From contig RMBW01000002.1 in NCBI GenBank assembly GCA_004009845.1, forward strand, positions 310,001-374,000: a stretch of DNA of 64,000 bases, given 5' to 3'. Source of the stretch: Davidsoniella eucalypti (Eukaryota > Ascomycota > Sordariomycetes > Microascales > Ceratocystidaceae). Shown here in pieces: positions 13,781 to 25,138 of this stretch. Numbering within the stretch: the first letter of the stretch is position 1; every line of letters starts with the position of its first letter. The position numbers and the translations under genes were made by a program. The notes beneath the pieces are model-generated. The model ran no database searches, was not told the origin of the DNA, and worked only from the letters and a program-made list of their open reading frames with translations.

Positions 13781-16700
13781 ATGGATCCTAGAGCATCTTT
13801 CCAGATGCCGCCGCATCTTGCGGCTCCGCAACTGATCAACCAGCCTCCGCGCATCTTTGGCGGCTTCCCAGCAGACGGCATGCCTGTTCAACAGTTTCCG
13901 CCAGACTTGCCTGTTGGTATTTTCGGTGATCCGACCCTTCTAGATGACTCAACCGACCCCAAACGCCGTCGTATCGCAAGGGTATGTTCACATATCAAAC
14001 TCACTCCTTCCTTCTCGCGCCGAATTCCAGGAACATCCAGGCTCTAGGACAGCCACAGTAGCTATTGCATATGCTGTGCTCACTATTTCTCCGCGAAGAG
14101 TTTTCAGGCCAACTAATGTGTTCGTGTTACAACTGTAGGCATGTGATATGTGTAGAAAAAAGAAAATCAAGTGCGATGGCAAGCTGCCGTCCTGCTCGCA
14201 CTGCTTAAACTATAAAACCGACTGTGTCTTCACTCAAGTTGAGAAGAAGCGCACTCCACCGAAAGGGTATGTCGCATGACACGACCAGCCCTTCTAAATT
14301 CTAGTAGCTGGTCCATTTACTAACATATAAATACCAGTGCTAAATACATCGAAGGCCTTGAAAATCGCCTAGGGCGCATGGAAAGTCTTCTACGGCTATC
14401 AGGTTAGACAGTCTTTCTACCCTTCAACTAAAAAGTAAATATTGTCATGACTAACATGTACCCCCTACTTCATCTAGGCTTGCTCGACGACGAAGATGGG
14501 TCTACCGACCTTGGAACGATAGAAAAGAAATTTGCCGAACAGCAGCAGATTCGCCAACGGCAAGCATCGCAAGTCACGAGTGGTGGGTCAAATCCCGCCT
14601 CGCCCTCTCATGCCGCGTCGACCTCGGGCCAAGAGGGTAGTACTGCAATGACACCCCAGAGCTCGTTGGCTTCACCAGAGCCGGGAAACCAATCAGCCAC
14701 TGCTTCTACGAGTAATCCTGAATTACGTAAACCAACCACCTCACCACCTGCGGATTCATCAGTCGAGCCTGAAGAAGAGGTTGAGGCATTATCAGAAATG
14801 ATGTGTTCCTTAGTGACTAATCAGAGCGGAGAGACTCGGTATATCGGTACGTGATCAGATTCGCTTTACTCTTGGTTGTTTAGATATTAACATATCTAGG
14901 TTCTTCTTCTGGTTTCTCTATCTTCTCCCCCAAGGGCATTCAGTGGGTGAATGAAAAGACGGGCGACAACTCATTCCAACGCATGATCTCGGATGTATCT
15001 ATTGATGACCACAAGTGGACAACATGGAAACCTGAGGTATTTGGCGATCTTTTCCCCCGTCCAATCTTCCGCCAACTACCAAACAAGCCTGATGCCATGT
15101 CTCTACTCAAGGACTACTTTGAGAACTTCAACTGCATGTTCCCCTTGTTCCATCAGCCTACCTTTATGCATTTGGTTGAAAGACACTACTCTGATGACCC
15201 GTATCGGAGCTCGGGCTGGTGGGCTAGTCTCAATATCGTGTTCGCCATCTCCAACAGATTACGAGTCATGAGCGGCCTAGTCCCCGCGGAGCACGATAAT
15301 ATTGCCTGGGACTATCTAAAGAATGCTATGGGCGTGTTTTCTGAACTGGTTATGCGTAATGCTGATCTTCTTAGTGTTCAAGCACTCTTGGGTATGGCGC
15401 TTTTCATGCAAGGCACGCCAAACCCACAGCCATCGACACTACTAATTGCCACAGCAATCCGGCTAAGCCACAGTATCGGCTTACACAAGAAATGTACCGG
15501 TTTCAACCTAAACCCTATCGAGATTGAGCAACGCAAGCGTGTGTTTTGGATCGCGTATATGCTAGACAAGGACTTGTCACTACGGTCAGGTCGTCCGCCC
15601 GCACAAGATGATGATGATATGAACGTCGAACTACCCAATGCCGACCCCGACGACAACATTGGAAACATTCCACTCGCCGACGGAACAAGCAAGATGAATT
15701 TATTCCGTGTCATGTGCGAGTTTGCTTGCATCGAAGGCAAGGTATACAAGAAGCTTTATGCCACGCGAGCGACTAAGCAGTCGAATGGCGAGTACCTCAA
15801 CATCATCGGTGAGCTAGATCAGGAACTGGAGGAATGGAAGGACCGCATCCCCATCGATTTCCGCCCGGAGCATGAGATCAAAGCGTCCCATACGCCACTA
15901 ATTTTGCACGTGGTTATGCTACACTTCTCATATTATAACTGTTTAACGACGCTACATCGCATGTCTATTCACCACGGCTATTGGACTAGCAGGCTATCAA
16001 ACTATGCCATTCAAGGTCTTAACACTCGCCCTATCAACCCACGCATCTTCTCGTCGGCAGCACTCTGCACAGCAGCTGCTAGAGCATCCATCTCGCTTGT
16101 CAAATACATCCCTCAAGGAGACAACTCTTGTGTATGGTGAGTTATACTTATACTACTTCCTCCAGGCTTGATATATAGTTTTATCGCTAACATTGTTCTC
16201 AGGATGATCTTATACTTCCCCGTATCAGCGCTAGTCACACTTTTTGGGAACATACTACAAAATCCTCTGGACCCTAGAGCAAAGTCTGATGCGAAGCTCA
16301 TGGCTCTTGTCGTATCCTTCCTATCTATGCTTGGCCACGAAGCCGAGACCGGCGGTGTACATCGCATGCTAGGAGTTTGTGCAGAGTTTGAGCGTATTGG
16401 AAGGGTAGTGATCGAAAAGGCAGAGAAGGAGCATGCTTCGCGCCGTAAGCGGAAGAGCCACGATGTCGGATCATCTTCCAAGCCGAGCGTCCCGAGCATC
16501 AACACACAACAACACACCCCATCGCAATCTATGCCATACCAACAACCACAGGTGCACCCACAAACAGCAACTTCTACAGCATCTACGCCAACACCGCAGC
16601 AGCACCACGCCCAAACACTTTCCCCGGAGATGGCGTACCAACAACCAACGTCCGGGGGTCACGTCATGGATGCCATCTCGCCTATGTCAGCTGGCTGGCC

Positions 16701-16965
16701 ACAAGATTTCCCCATGACGTCTGACGGTAATATTGATTACGTCAGCACCATTGGTCGTATGAACGCTCAACTATCACCAAGTGTGGTTATGGGCGGATTC
16801 CAACAACCACTACTGCCGCAAGATCTATACTCATTGCCCATCTCGCTGGATTGGGACTGGGCAGAAATGAGTGGTGGCGCTTACCCAACGGTGGAGAATG
16901 GAAACTTCCAGGGTCAATTGCCCTCTCAAGGAGGACCATCTAACCAGGGTCTTGGTGGGATGTAG
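13781..16965 (+). CDS. farA: Zn2Cys6 transcription factor, FarA/CTF1-alpha family (fatty-acid catabolism regulator)
   Basis: Six exons (13781-13981, 14139-14266, 14338-14402, 14478-14846, 14900-16136, 16203-16965) join in frame to 920 residues. A canonical zinc cluster, C-x2-C-x6-C-x6-C-x2-C-x6-C, spans Cys69-Cys96. A linker follows ([20 protein letters not shown]), then the conserved block [18 protein letters not shown], then the fungal-specific transcription-factor middle homology region with [21 protein letters not shown] and RSGRPP. The C-terminus is Gln/Pro-rich and may activate transcription. From knowledge of the family, these blocks are characteristic of Aspergillus FarA and Fusarium CTF1-alpha. 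Those nuclear factors switch on beta-oxidation, peroxisomal and cutinase genes in response to fatty acids through CCTCGG-like sites. Introns sit just before and just after the zinc cluster. A long gene-poor region lies upstream. The family call is strong; the target genes here are inferred. Confidence 0.93.
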
Positions 16966-18152
16966 AGTACCATCTAAGAGTACTATGTAGGTGAACAGAC
17001 TAGGAAGTATGGAGGTGAAGCAAGTCGGGTATATATCGAGACACAGGTGCCTATCAACAACCGATTTAGGTTTTGTATTATATAACATTCATCGTATTTT
17101 CTTTGTAGAAGTTTAATAATAATATAGAAGATTATATAAGTAACTTTGCTCTGCTTGTTATTTGTTAGGGTTTAAGCTGACTACCCCACTAACATATATG
17201 ATCACGTGAGCCAAGAATCAATCATATACTCGGGACTACGCTAACTCCGATTTGGCAGCCGGGAAAGCTAGGCAAGAAGCTATGAATTAGAGGAGGGGAT
17301 AATATCGTCGGCTGGAGTCATAGAAAGTTGCCGCTGCGCATTACATGGAGTCTTGGTTGACGTTGAAGGATTGGAGCCTTGGTAATTGGTAGGCTTTGTA
17401 TACAATGATTGCAGCATCATCTTCGATACATTTGACTTATTATACAATAAAAAGTGCCTATATTGTTTGCATAACTAAAAGTATAAAAGAAAAAACTCTG
17501 TCAAGTCGCCCGCTTTCGTCGTAGTAGATAATTTTTTTTTTCCCTCTCTTGGCTAGTAGCCTCGTGTTGCAGTTGCTTGCCTAATTGGAAATAACCCCCA
17601 CTAAAGCATAGGCCACAAGATCGCTAAAAACGAAACACTTTAGTGGCTGCAGCACTGAAAACCAACGGTTGCTTTGCCGATTGAACGTCAAACATAGCAA
17701 CTGCAAATGTAGGCAAGGTCCCACTTTCGTACATCGATTCTGAACCCACATTCAATTTCTGGCCCGCTTGCTATATCGTCACCAACATCAACAATAGCAT
17801 CAACCCCAGCTTTAGCTCTAGAATCACCTCAACTTTCGCCGTCATCCGAGCCGATCTACCCGGTGATATACTTGCAATTGCAATTATACCCGATTCTCCC
17901 ATCGATAGCCGGGCCCGACACTCTCGCCGTAGGTTCCGCTTTTCAGCCGACATCTAAGACGAGCGACAACAGAAGTTGAACGAAAGAGAACTGTAACCAA
18001 AGAAAGAAAGAGAGAGAGAGAAAGACAGAAAGTTACCTATCCTCCTAGCTTGAGCTCCTGTTGCTCTGCCTCTCTTCTTCAATCCGCGCCCTCCTCTCGT
18101 CCGCCAACAAACCCACCTCAACATCACTCCTCTTTCTTCTCCGTCACACATC
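16966..18152. other. Intergenic region between the FarA-like gene and the m-AAA protease gene
   Basis: It holds the 3' flank of the FarA-like gene and the promoter of the protease gene. A purine-rich run of GA repeats lies at about 18000-18030, shortly before the protease start codon. I see no gene or RNA. Confidence 0.5.
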
Positions 18153-20921
18153 ATGTCGAGACTGTTGATGCGGTCCAGCCAGATGGCTCGCCTGGTGCGA
18201 CCAATGCCTGCCATAACCAGAGGTTTTGCCGCCGCTAGATCACCAGCGCGTGTGCTACCACCTACCGTGTCCATGATCCGCACCCGCGCCCGCCTATACT
18301 CGACGACGCCACCCTCATCGCAACAGCCGCCCGAGCCGGAAAACAATGAGCCAGACAAGCGCAAAAAAGACGACTTACCCGAGAACTGGGTATACTTTAC
18401 CAACGAAGAGCTTTCGCAGCTATATAAGCTCAAGGAAACGTCAACAGGCTTTCAGAAGTCCGTCATTGATAATATCCTAAAGGACATCCACGAGTTCGGT
18501 GCCCCCGCTGAGCTCCGTGATGTCCTGCTCAAATCTGGTCAGAACCAGGTACTATCTATCAAGGAAATGGCCAAGATCATGCGGTTAGTGCATGTAATGG
18601 CTCAGAACTACGCCATGCGCCGTACCGATATCGAGCGTCGTAAACAGGAAGCCGAAGAGGACCAGCTTTTCGATGAAGAGCACGATGCCGAGCGCCGAAA
18701 CAAAGACGACGCCAAGCGCAGTTTCTTCCAGCAGAATGAGAATGAGTCCGAGGAACACTCCAGAGACCAGAAGAAGGAAAGCGCCGGCGATAAGGACGGC
18801 AAGAAGGAACCTAAGCCGTACATGTTCTCGCTCACCATGAATGACATCATCCTCAGCGTTGTGTCCTTTATGGTTATTGCTCCCTTTTTGCAGGGTGTTT
18901 TCACCTCTAGCGAGCGCGAGATCACCTGGCAAGAACTCCGGCGTATGTTCCTCGACAAGGGTCTTGTTGAGAAGCTTACCGTTCGTGAGCGACGGGTTGA
19001 CGTTCAGCTAAACCACGAGGCAGTCCAGTCAATTTACGGCGACGCCGGAAGCATCAACGCCAACACAGCGTACTTCTTCTCCATTGGCTCCGTCGACTCT
19101 TTCGAAAAACACCTAGAGCAGGCCCAGGATGAACTGCAAATCCCCCCCTCGCAGCGCATTCCCGTTAGCTACGGCGCCAGCAAGAGCACCATGATGAACC
19201 TTGTCATGGCTTTTGGCCCGACGTTGCTACTGGTTGGTCTGATGTTCTGGACAACGAAGCAGATCAGCTCGCGCGGTGGTAACCAAATGTTCGGCTTTGG
19301 CAAGTCTCGCGCCAAGAAGTTCAATCAGGAGACTGCCGTCAAGGTCAAGTTTGCTGATGTCGCCGGTATGGACGAAGCTAAGGTGGAAATCATGGAGTTT
19401 GTGCAATTCCTTAAGAAGCCTGAGAAGTTTGTGCGTCTTGGTGCTAAGATTCCCCGCGGTGCTATCTTGTCTGGCCCTCCCGGTACCGGTAAGACACTGC
19501 TGGCCAAGGCTACTGCCGGCGAGTCCGGAGTACCGTTCTTCAGTGTGAGTGGTTCTGAGTTTGTGGAAATGTTTGTCGGTGTTGGTCCCTCGCGTGTACG
19601 TGATCTGTTTGCGACAGCTCGCAAGAACTCTCCATGCATTATCTTCATTGACGAAATCGATGCCATTGGTCGGTCCAGAACCGACTCTAACCGTATGGGT
19701 GGCGGTAACGACGAGCGCGAGTCGACGCTGAACCAGATCCTAACTGAGATGGACGGTTTCAACACGGCCGAGCAGATCGTTGTGCTGGCTGGTACCAATC
19801 GCGCGGATGTCCTAGATAAGGCGTTGATGAGACCTGGTCGTTTCGATCGTCACATTTACATCGATCGGCCAACCATGAAGGGTCGTGAGGATATCTTCAA
19901 GGTGCATCTAAAGAAGATTGTCACTAACGAAGACCTTGACTATCTGACTGGCCGTCTGGCTACCTTGACGCCTGGATTCTCTGGTGCTGACATTGCCAAC
20001 GTTGTGAACGAGGCTGCTCTTGTCGGTAAGTCATAGTATTTGCTCAATCTACCTGTACTACATGTTTGAATCTTGTCACTGACTTATCTGGTTTCTCTTA
20101 TAGCTGCCCGTGCCAATGCTGAGTCTGTCGCTCTGCAACACTTTGAGCAAGCTATCGAGCGTGTTATTGGAGGTCTCGAACGCAAGTCTCTAGTTCTCAA
20201 CCCTATTGAGAAACGCACTGTTGCCTACCACGAGGCTGGCCACGCTATCTGTGGCTGGTACTTCAAAGACGCCGACCCTCTTCTCAAGGTGTCCATTATT
20301 CCCCGTGGCCAGGGCGCGCTAGGTTATGCGCAGTATCTGCCTCAGGACGCCTACCTAATGACAGTTGAACAGCTGATGGACCGCATGGCTATGACGCTGG
20401 GTGGCCGTATCTCGGAGGAGATCCACTTCCCTACGGTCACCACTGGTGCTAGTGACGACTTCAAGAAGGTCACACAGATGGCACAGCGCATGGTCACGGA
20501 ATGGGGTATGTCGGAGAAGGTTGGTCCTCTACACTACGAGAACAACCCCAATCAGATCCAGAAGCCATTCGCTGAGTCAACGGCCCAACAAATTGATGCC
20601 GAGGTGCACCGCATTGTCGAAGAAGCGTACAAACGCTGTCGCGACCTACTAACCAGCAAGAAGACCGAGATAGGTTTGGTTGCCGAGGAGCTTCTGAGCA
20701 AAGAGGTTTTGACCCGTGACGATATGGTGCGTCTTCTAGGCCCACGGCCATTTGAAGAGAAGGGCGATTTTGAGCGCTTCTTTGGCGGTAAGAACCCAGG
20801 CCTAGGCAAGCAGAACAAGCCTGATGCCGTCGTGGAGGATGTGAGTGTCGACCAGCAACAGCAGCAGCCTCCTTCTAATATTACCGGACCGACTCCCACG
20901 ACTTTCAAGAGCCAACGGTGA
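18153..20921 (+). CDS. AFG3/YTA12: Mitochondrial m-AAA protease subunit (Afg3/Yta12 family)
   Basis: Exons 18153-20025 and 20104-20921 encode 896 residues. The protein is an ATP-dependent zinc metalloprotease of the mitochondrial inner membrane facing the matrix. In yeast, Afg3 and Yta12 assemble into a hexamer that degrades misfolded membrane proteins and matures ribosomal protein MrpL32. The N-terminus is Arg/Ser-rich without acidic residues, as in a mitochondrial presequence. A charged Lys/Glu-rich domain follows. Hydrophobic segments at about 224-250 and 346-371 flank the FtsH extracellular-type domain. The AAA domain has Walker A GPPGTGKT (about 441-448), Walker [12 protein letters not shown] and the second region of homology ending RPGRFDRH. 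The zinc site HEAGH is at 667-671. All catalytic motifs are intact. The 78-bp intron follows NEAALV and splicing gives [24 protein letters not shown] recalls filamentous-fungal family members. I cannot choose between Afg3 and Yta12 by eye. Confidence 0.95.
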
Positions 20922-21845
20922 GACTTGCATCAATGAGGAAAAAGGGCCTAGAGTCCCATAACTTGGCTTTTTCTAGTTGTCCTTGTTTTTGACTTGATGT
21001 TTTGTATTCATTCTCCTGTCTAGGCTTACCATCATGCTATCTTTATACTGCTTATATGTACGGTTTCTGGTTTCCCCCCTTTGCTTTAGGGACTTGCTTC
21101 TCTATCCTCATACTATCACTCTAAATCTGGCTTCGGCCTGTCAACTTTTCCTTTCTTACTCCCAATCTCCCAACTTCTCCTTTTCCTTCTCTACTGCTTT
21201 TTATCTCTTTCCACGATGTATCTATTTCTGCGTCGGGTTTTTTATTTTACTTTCTCTGTACTCTCACCAAGTATTACTCTGTAACAACATATACACACTA
21301 CTTCATCCAAATCATGGCATATTTTTATTATTTTTTCTGACTTATATATTTTATCTTGAGTCTCCTTTCTCTATCTATGACATGTCGAAAAGAAAGAAGG
21401 AAAAAACCCTCAAATGTACTACTATCAACCCCTTATATGCTTCAAATATATTCTTATTTATGATGAAAGGTGGGAAATGATCAAACGTAGTGAGAATTCC
21501 GAAGCTAATAAGCTACTTTTGTGTATATACATAGTATAACTATCTATGTCCATTTCTGCACTAGTTTCCCTTCACCGCATATAGCCCCACTGTTTATGTG
21601 CTCCTTAACGACGCCTATATTTCCAACTTCAACGACCTTCAATATAATCATTCTCAGATCACAGTTTTTATTCTCATCCATCATCTACTTTACTTTTTTT
21701 TTTTCCATTGGTTTCTTGTTTATTTTGGCTTGTCATACTATACTATATATCAAGACAAATAAATAAAAATATAGCTAAGAAAATGGCAGTTTGATATCTT
21801 CCATCAATACATTGAACAAACACTTTTGAGAAATATCATTACTAC
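20922..21845. other. Intergenic region between the protease and the anion-transporter genes
   Basis: This T/C-rich DNA contains the 3' flank of the protease gene and the promoter of the BOR1-like gene. The open frames in it are low-complexity and hydrophobic because of T-richness. Nothing else is seen. Confidence 0.5.
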
Positions 21846-23672
21846 ATGACTTACCTTACACTAAAGATGAAGGTATCTCTATGTCAAGGTATGATCCGAG
21901 ACGTCCGTCGACGTCTCCCATTCTATGTCAGCGATTGGCGCGATGCTTGGGATTATCGAGTAATTCCCGCGACCGTATATATGTTCTTTGCCAAGTATGT
22001 TATAACTCCTTATAGCTCACAGGACAAATAATCGCTATGATATCATTTTTCCGAGTATATATATACTAACGATACTCAGCATCCTGCCTGCTCTAGCGTT
22101 CTCGCTAGACATGTTCACTAGTACAAACCATCATTACGGCGTAACTGAAGTCCTCCTCGCCTCCGTTCTAGGCTCAGTAGTCTTCTCGCTGTTTGCCTGT
22201 CAGCCACTTGTCATCGTCGGCGTTACAGGGCCTATTACTGTGTTTAACTATACAGTATATGACATCATGAAGTCGACGGGTGTCGATTACATGGCTTTTA
22301 TGTGCTGGATCGGGCTCTGGTCTCTTGTTTTACACACAGTTCTCGCAGCCACAAACACGTGTAATCTACTTCGATACGTGACGCGGTTCCCCTGTGATAT
22401 CTTTGGGTTCTACGTTGCCTGTATATACATACAGAAAGGCATTCAAGTACTCGAACGTCTTGGGTATGACGAGGGCTTCTACCTTTCCATTATTCTAGCG
22501 CTACTGGTCTTCATAGTAGCGTATACCACTGCTAAAGTGGGCGAGGGCAGCCTGTTTATACATCCCGTGCGAACGTTCTTGGCTGATTATGGCACGCCGT
22601 TGACATTGATCTTCTTTACGGGCTTTGTACATATCGGACGTATGCGTAATGTGGACGTTGAAACGTTGCCCATTGGATCCGCGTTTGAACCGACTGATCG
22701 GTCAAGCTGGATCGTAAATCCCCAGAATGTGTCCGTTAGTAACGCATTCTTAGCACTGCCTTTTGCAGTTCTACTTACAATTTTATTCTGGTTCGATCAT
22801 AATGGTAAGGCAACCAAACATGCGCTTGATTCAGAGATTAATATAACTAACACTATCTATTCACAGTATCGTCTCTCATTGCCCAAGGCACCGAGTTCCC
22901 TCTTCGAAAACCTGCCGGCTTCCACTGGGATCTCTTTCTGCTTGGCATTACCACTGCCGTAGCCGGTATTCTCGGCCTTCCCTTCCCCAACGGTCTGATT
23001 CCACAGGCACCATTCCACACCAAATCGCTGTGTGTTACCAGCCTCTCTGAATCTGAAGGTTCGCCATCGTCGACATCTGGTGGACTCGGCACAGACGACG
23101 AAAAATCTCGTCCTGCGCCTGTCGTCACTCACGTTGTCGAACAGCGTGTATCGAATCTTGCGCAGGGTCTACTTACATTAATAGCTATGACGGGGCCTCT
23201 TTTGGATGTTCTCCATCTAATCCCCCATGGCGTTCTCGCAGGCCTATTCTTCGTCATGGGAATCCAAGCCCTCGAAGGGAACGGCGTCACAGCTAAATTG
23301 ATATATCTCCTACAAGACGAGCAACTAACACCGAGGAATCACCCATTCCGGTTAGCAACAACACACCACGATGAAGGTAATGGTAGCAGCAGAACCGGAT
23401 TTGTACGAAACAAGTCAATATGGTTATTTGTAGTGATCGAGCTTGTAGCCTTTGGGGCAACGTTTGCCATCACGCAGACTATTGCTGCTGTTGGTTTCCC
23501 GATATTCATTATGCTGCTGATTCCCCTACGAGCAGTTCTCCTTCCACGGATCTTTAGTAATGATGAACTATCGGTATTAGATGGACCAACGGCATCACCA
23601 TTTACTTTGGAAAGCTGTGGTGGGGTTCACGGGCATAACAGTTCACAAGATGAGCTTCCTCGTACATCATAA
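21846..23672 (+). CDS. BOR1: Bor1-type borate/bicarbonate anion transporter
   Basis: Three exons (21846-21994, 22080-22804, 22867-23672) join in frame to 559 residues; both introns carry a CTAAC branch site. The protein is a polytopic SLC4-like anion exchanger. In yeast, Bor1 is a plasma-membrane exporter of borate and also affects vacuolar protein traffic. Diagnostic blocks are SDWRDAWDYRVIP, FANILPALAFSLDMF, the substrate-site region QPLVIVGVTGPITVFNYTVY, RKPAGFHWDLFLLG, GLPFPNGLIPQAP and GPLLDVLHLIPHGVLAGLFF. The hydrophobic pattern fits the family's many membrane spans. The start is uncertain: ATGs occur at 21846 and 21867, and family members usually have a longer cytoplasmic N-terminus, so an unseen upstream exon is possible. 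The gene lies about 170 bp before the tRNA/retroelement island. Confidence 0.92.
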
Positions 23673-23842
23673 AGGGCTATGGGCAGTCTCGATTTCTTGA
23701 ACAAATAGTAATAGTGATGATTATATGAATAGCACATGATGGATGTATATAGCATACATGTAAAAAGATATGGATACCTCCTCATCCTCCCCTCCAAGAT
23801 AACCTCTCCAAAGCAAAAAGAACAGCTCGAAGGAAGCTGTGA

Positions 23843-23906
23843 TGCTCACTACCAGGACCGAACTGGCGACTTTCGCATTACTTGATACTCAAGAGTTGAA
23901 TATTAG
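23843..23906 (-). pseudogene. Truncated tRNA-Ile(AAU): 3' half with intron, cut in the anticodon loop
   Basis: Read on the minus strand, this starts in the anticodon loop (CTAATA), passes through a 22-nt intron and continues through the 3' anticodon strand TGCGA, a normal T arm (GCCAG stem, TTCGGTC loop, CTGGT stem), the 3' acceptor strand AGTGAGC and discriminator A. It matches the second half of the intact tRNA-Ile at 24976-25071, with differences in the intron and T loop. The 5' half (acceptor, D arm and 5' anticodon strand) is missing. In its place is the 3' end of a retrotransposon fragment (to 23908). It cannot make a tRNA. Confidence 0.88.
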
Positions 23907-24374
23907 CTGTGCCTGTATATTAAAGTTGTTTTGGCAATTTTAAAGTGTAAAGACTAAGTTGAAATGTGACGATAGAGTGTAAAGCAAAGATAAGGACCAG
24001 CTGGGCCTCTTGCAGAGACAACTGCTCCAGCTTGACGAACTATGCGGTCGTAGAGAAAGCGTTGTCGGGCGGCGGTGGGGCCGAAGAAGGAGCCAAGTAC
24101 CTCTATGCCGGTTGACTCACGGCAGTTCTGGATACGGAGGACCTTAGACTTGAACTGGTTGAGGGAGACCCCAATTTCCATATCTGCGGCTGCTGTATCC
24201 GGTACATCCGTGCGTCACCCAGCTACGATAATGTCGTCGAGGTAAGCCATGACTTCCTCCCCTGGTCCCAGTGTCTCCTTCAGCTTCTCTACGAACTTTC
24301 TCATCCCCGAGCTGAAGAACAGCGGACCGAACACATCTCCCTGTCGAACTTCCTTCAGCGGATACAAACCTGTT
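23907..24374 (-). mobile_element. Internally deleted fragment of the REL non-LTR retrotransposon
   Basis: Its reverse complement matches two separate parts of the intact element at 26547-30226. One is the reverse-transcriptase region, about 28434-28855. The other is the 3' terminal region, about 30144-30226. They are joined at the short shared sequence CTTTGC, so roughly 1.3 kb is deleted. A further 17-bp deletion lies near the position matching 28780. The copy is truncated at its 5' side near 24374. Its 3' end, TACAGGCACA, abuts the anticodon loop of the broken tRNA-Ile in the same orientation. One G at 23907 is ambiguous. It codes for nothing functional. Confidence 0.88.
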
Positions 24375-24411
24375 TTAGTACTGTAACAGGTGGCGTGTAT
24401 GAAGGATAGAT

Positions 24412-24678
24412 TTACAAAAAGTTTTCAAGAGAATGGTTAACCAAACCAAAGTCAGGCCTATCAAGATCATGATGGACAACGGCACCGACGTCAACATCAA
24501 TCTTGTCAAGACATAGGCAAGACGACATGGTACCATAACCTCCATATCCCCTGCATATCGATCCGCCCATAACGAGGCCGCAGAACGCGGCATCCAAGAG
24601 CTACTAGGCACATCAATAGCCGTAGCACAAGGAGCACCTCAGCAGATGTGGTCAGCAGCTCTCCCCAGAATCATCTAA
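24412..24678 (+). pseudogene. Ty1/copia integrase core relic
   Basis: One frame reads KIMMDNGTDVN, then a stop codon, then SPAYRSAHNEAAERGIQELL and GAPQQMWSAALPRI before a final TAA. This matches the copia integrase core: the Asp of the D-N-G-T-E type motif, the YTPEQNGVAERANR-like block (here SAHNEAAERGIQ) carrying the catalytic Glu, and the Trp-Ala stretch downstream. It is a short internal fragment with an in-frame stop. No LTR, protease, reverse transcriptase or RNase H is visible around it. Confidence 0.7.
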
Positions 24679-24964
24679 AGGATGAGCCTGATAGTTCCAA
24701 GAGGAAATGAAGGTACTCCTTAGTCAAAACTACAGTTGTTTGGTACGCCCCAGTTCCATCTTTGACTCTTTCACGTGGAATTACACAATCAATCAACATG
24801 GGTTCCATGTCTGTCATTCGTAAACGTTCAGGGGTCATAAAAATTATTACATTTTGCTAGCCTCATCGTTCCATATCTGTACTACAAGTGACCGACCATC
24901 ATGACTTGAACTATCAAAAAGAAAAAACCCCCCCATCAAGATACGATTTATCATGAAGTCAACC
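24679..24964. other. Spacer downstream of tRNA-Ile
   Basis: This is AT-rich DNA with no coding or RNA signal that I can recognise. A run of C and A (AAAAAACCCCCCC-like) lies near 24920. Confidence 0.4.
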
Positions 24965-24969
24965 AAAAA
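24965..24969 (-). terminator. Pol III terminator of tRNA-Ile
   Basis: On the minus strand a run of five T residues begins 7 nt after the tRNA discriminator base. This is a standard RNA polymerase III stop signal. Confidence 0.75.
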
Positions 24970-24975
24970 GAAAGC

Positions 24976-25071
24976 TGCTCACTACCAGGGTCGAACTGGC
25001 GACCTTCGCATTTACTTGATATTCGAGACTGAATATTAGTACGACGCTCTAACCAACTGAGCTAAGCGAGC
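24976..25071 (-). tRNA. tRNA-Ile(AAU) with a 22-nt intron
   Basis: The minus strand folds into a full cloverleaf. Acceptor strands GCTCGCT and AGTGAGC pair with one G-T wobble. The D arm is GCTC-AGTTGGTTA-GAGC. The anticodon stem is TCGTA/TGCGA and the loop is CTAATAA, with anticodon AAT. The T arm is GCCAG-TTCGACC-CTGGT and the discriminator is A. The mature length is 74 nt before CCA addition. The intron (25012-25033) lies one base 3' of the anticodon, the canonical eukaryotic nuclear position. Internal A and B boxes and a downstream T run support Pol III transcription. A LINE-derived unit begins about 70 bp upstream of its 5' end. Confidence 0.95.
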
Positions 25072-25138
25072 TTCGGAGAATGGTGGTGATACTTCCGTAC
25101 ATAGCAGATCACCCGGAGCGGCGCCGGCCGGTGCAACC

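Noticed and set aside
23843..23906. A second functional tRNA-Ile
   Set aside because: Its 5' half, including the A box, acceptor strand and D arm, is replaced by retroelement sequence.
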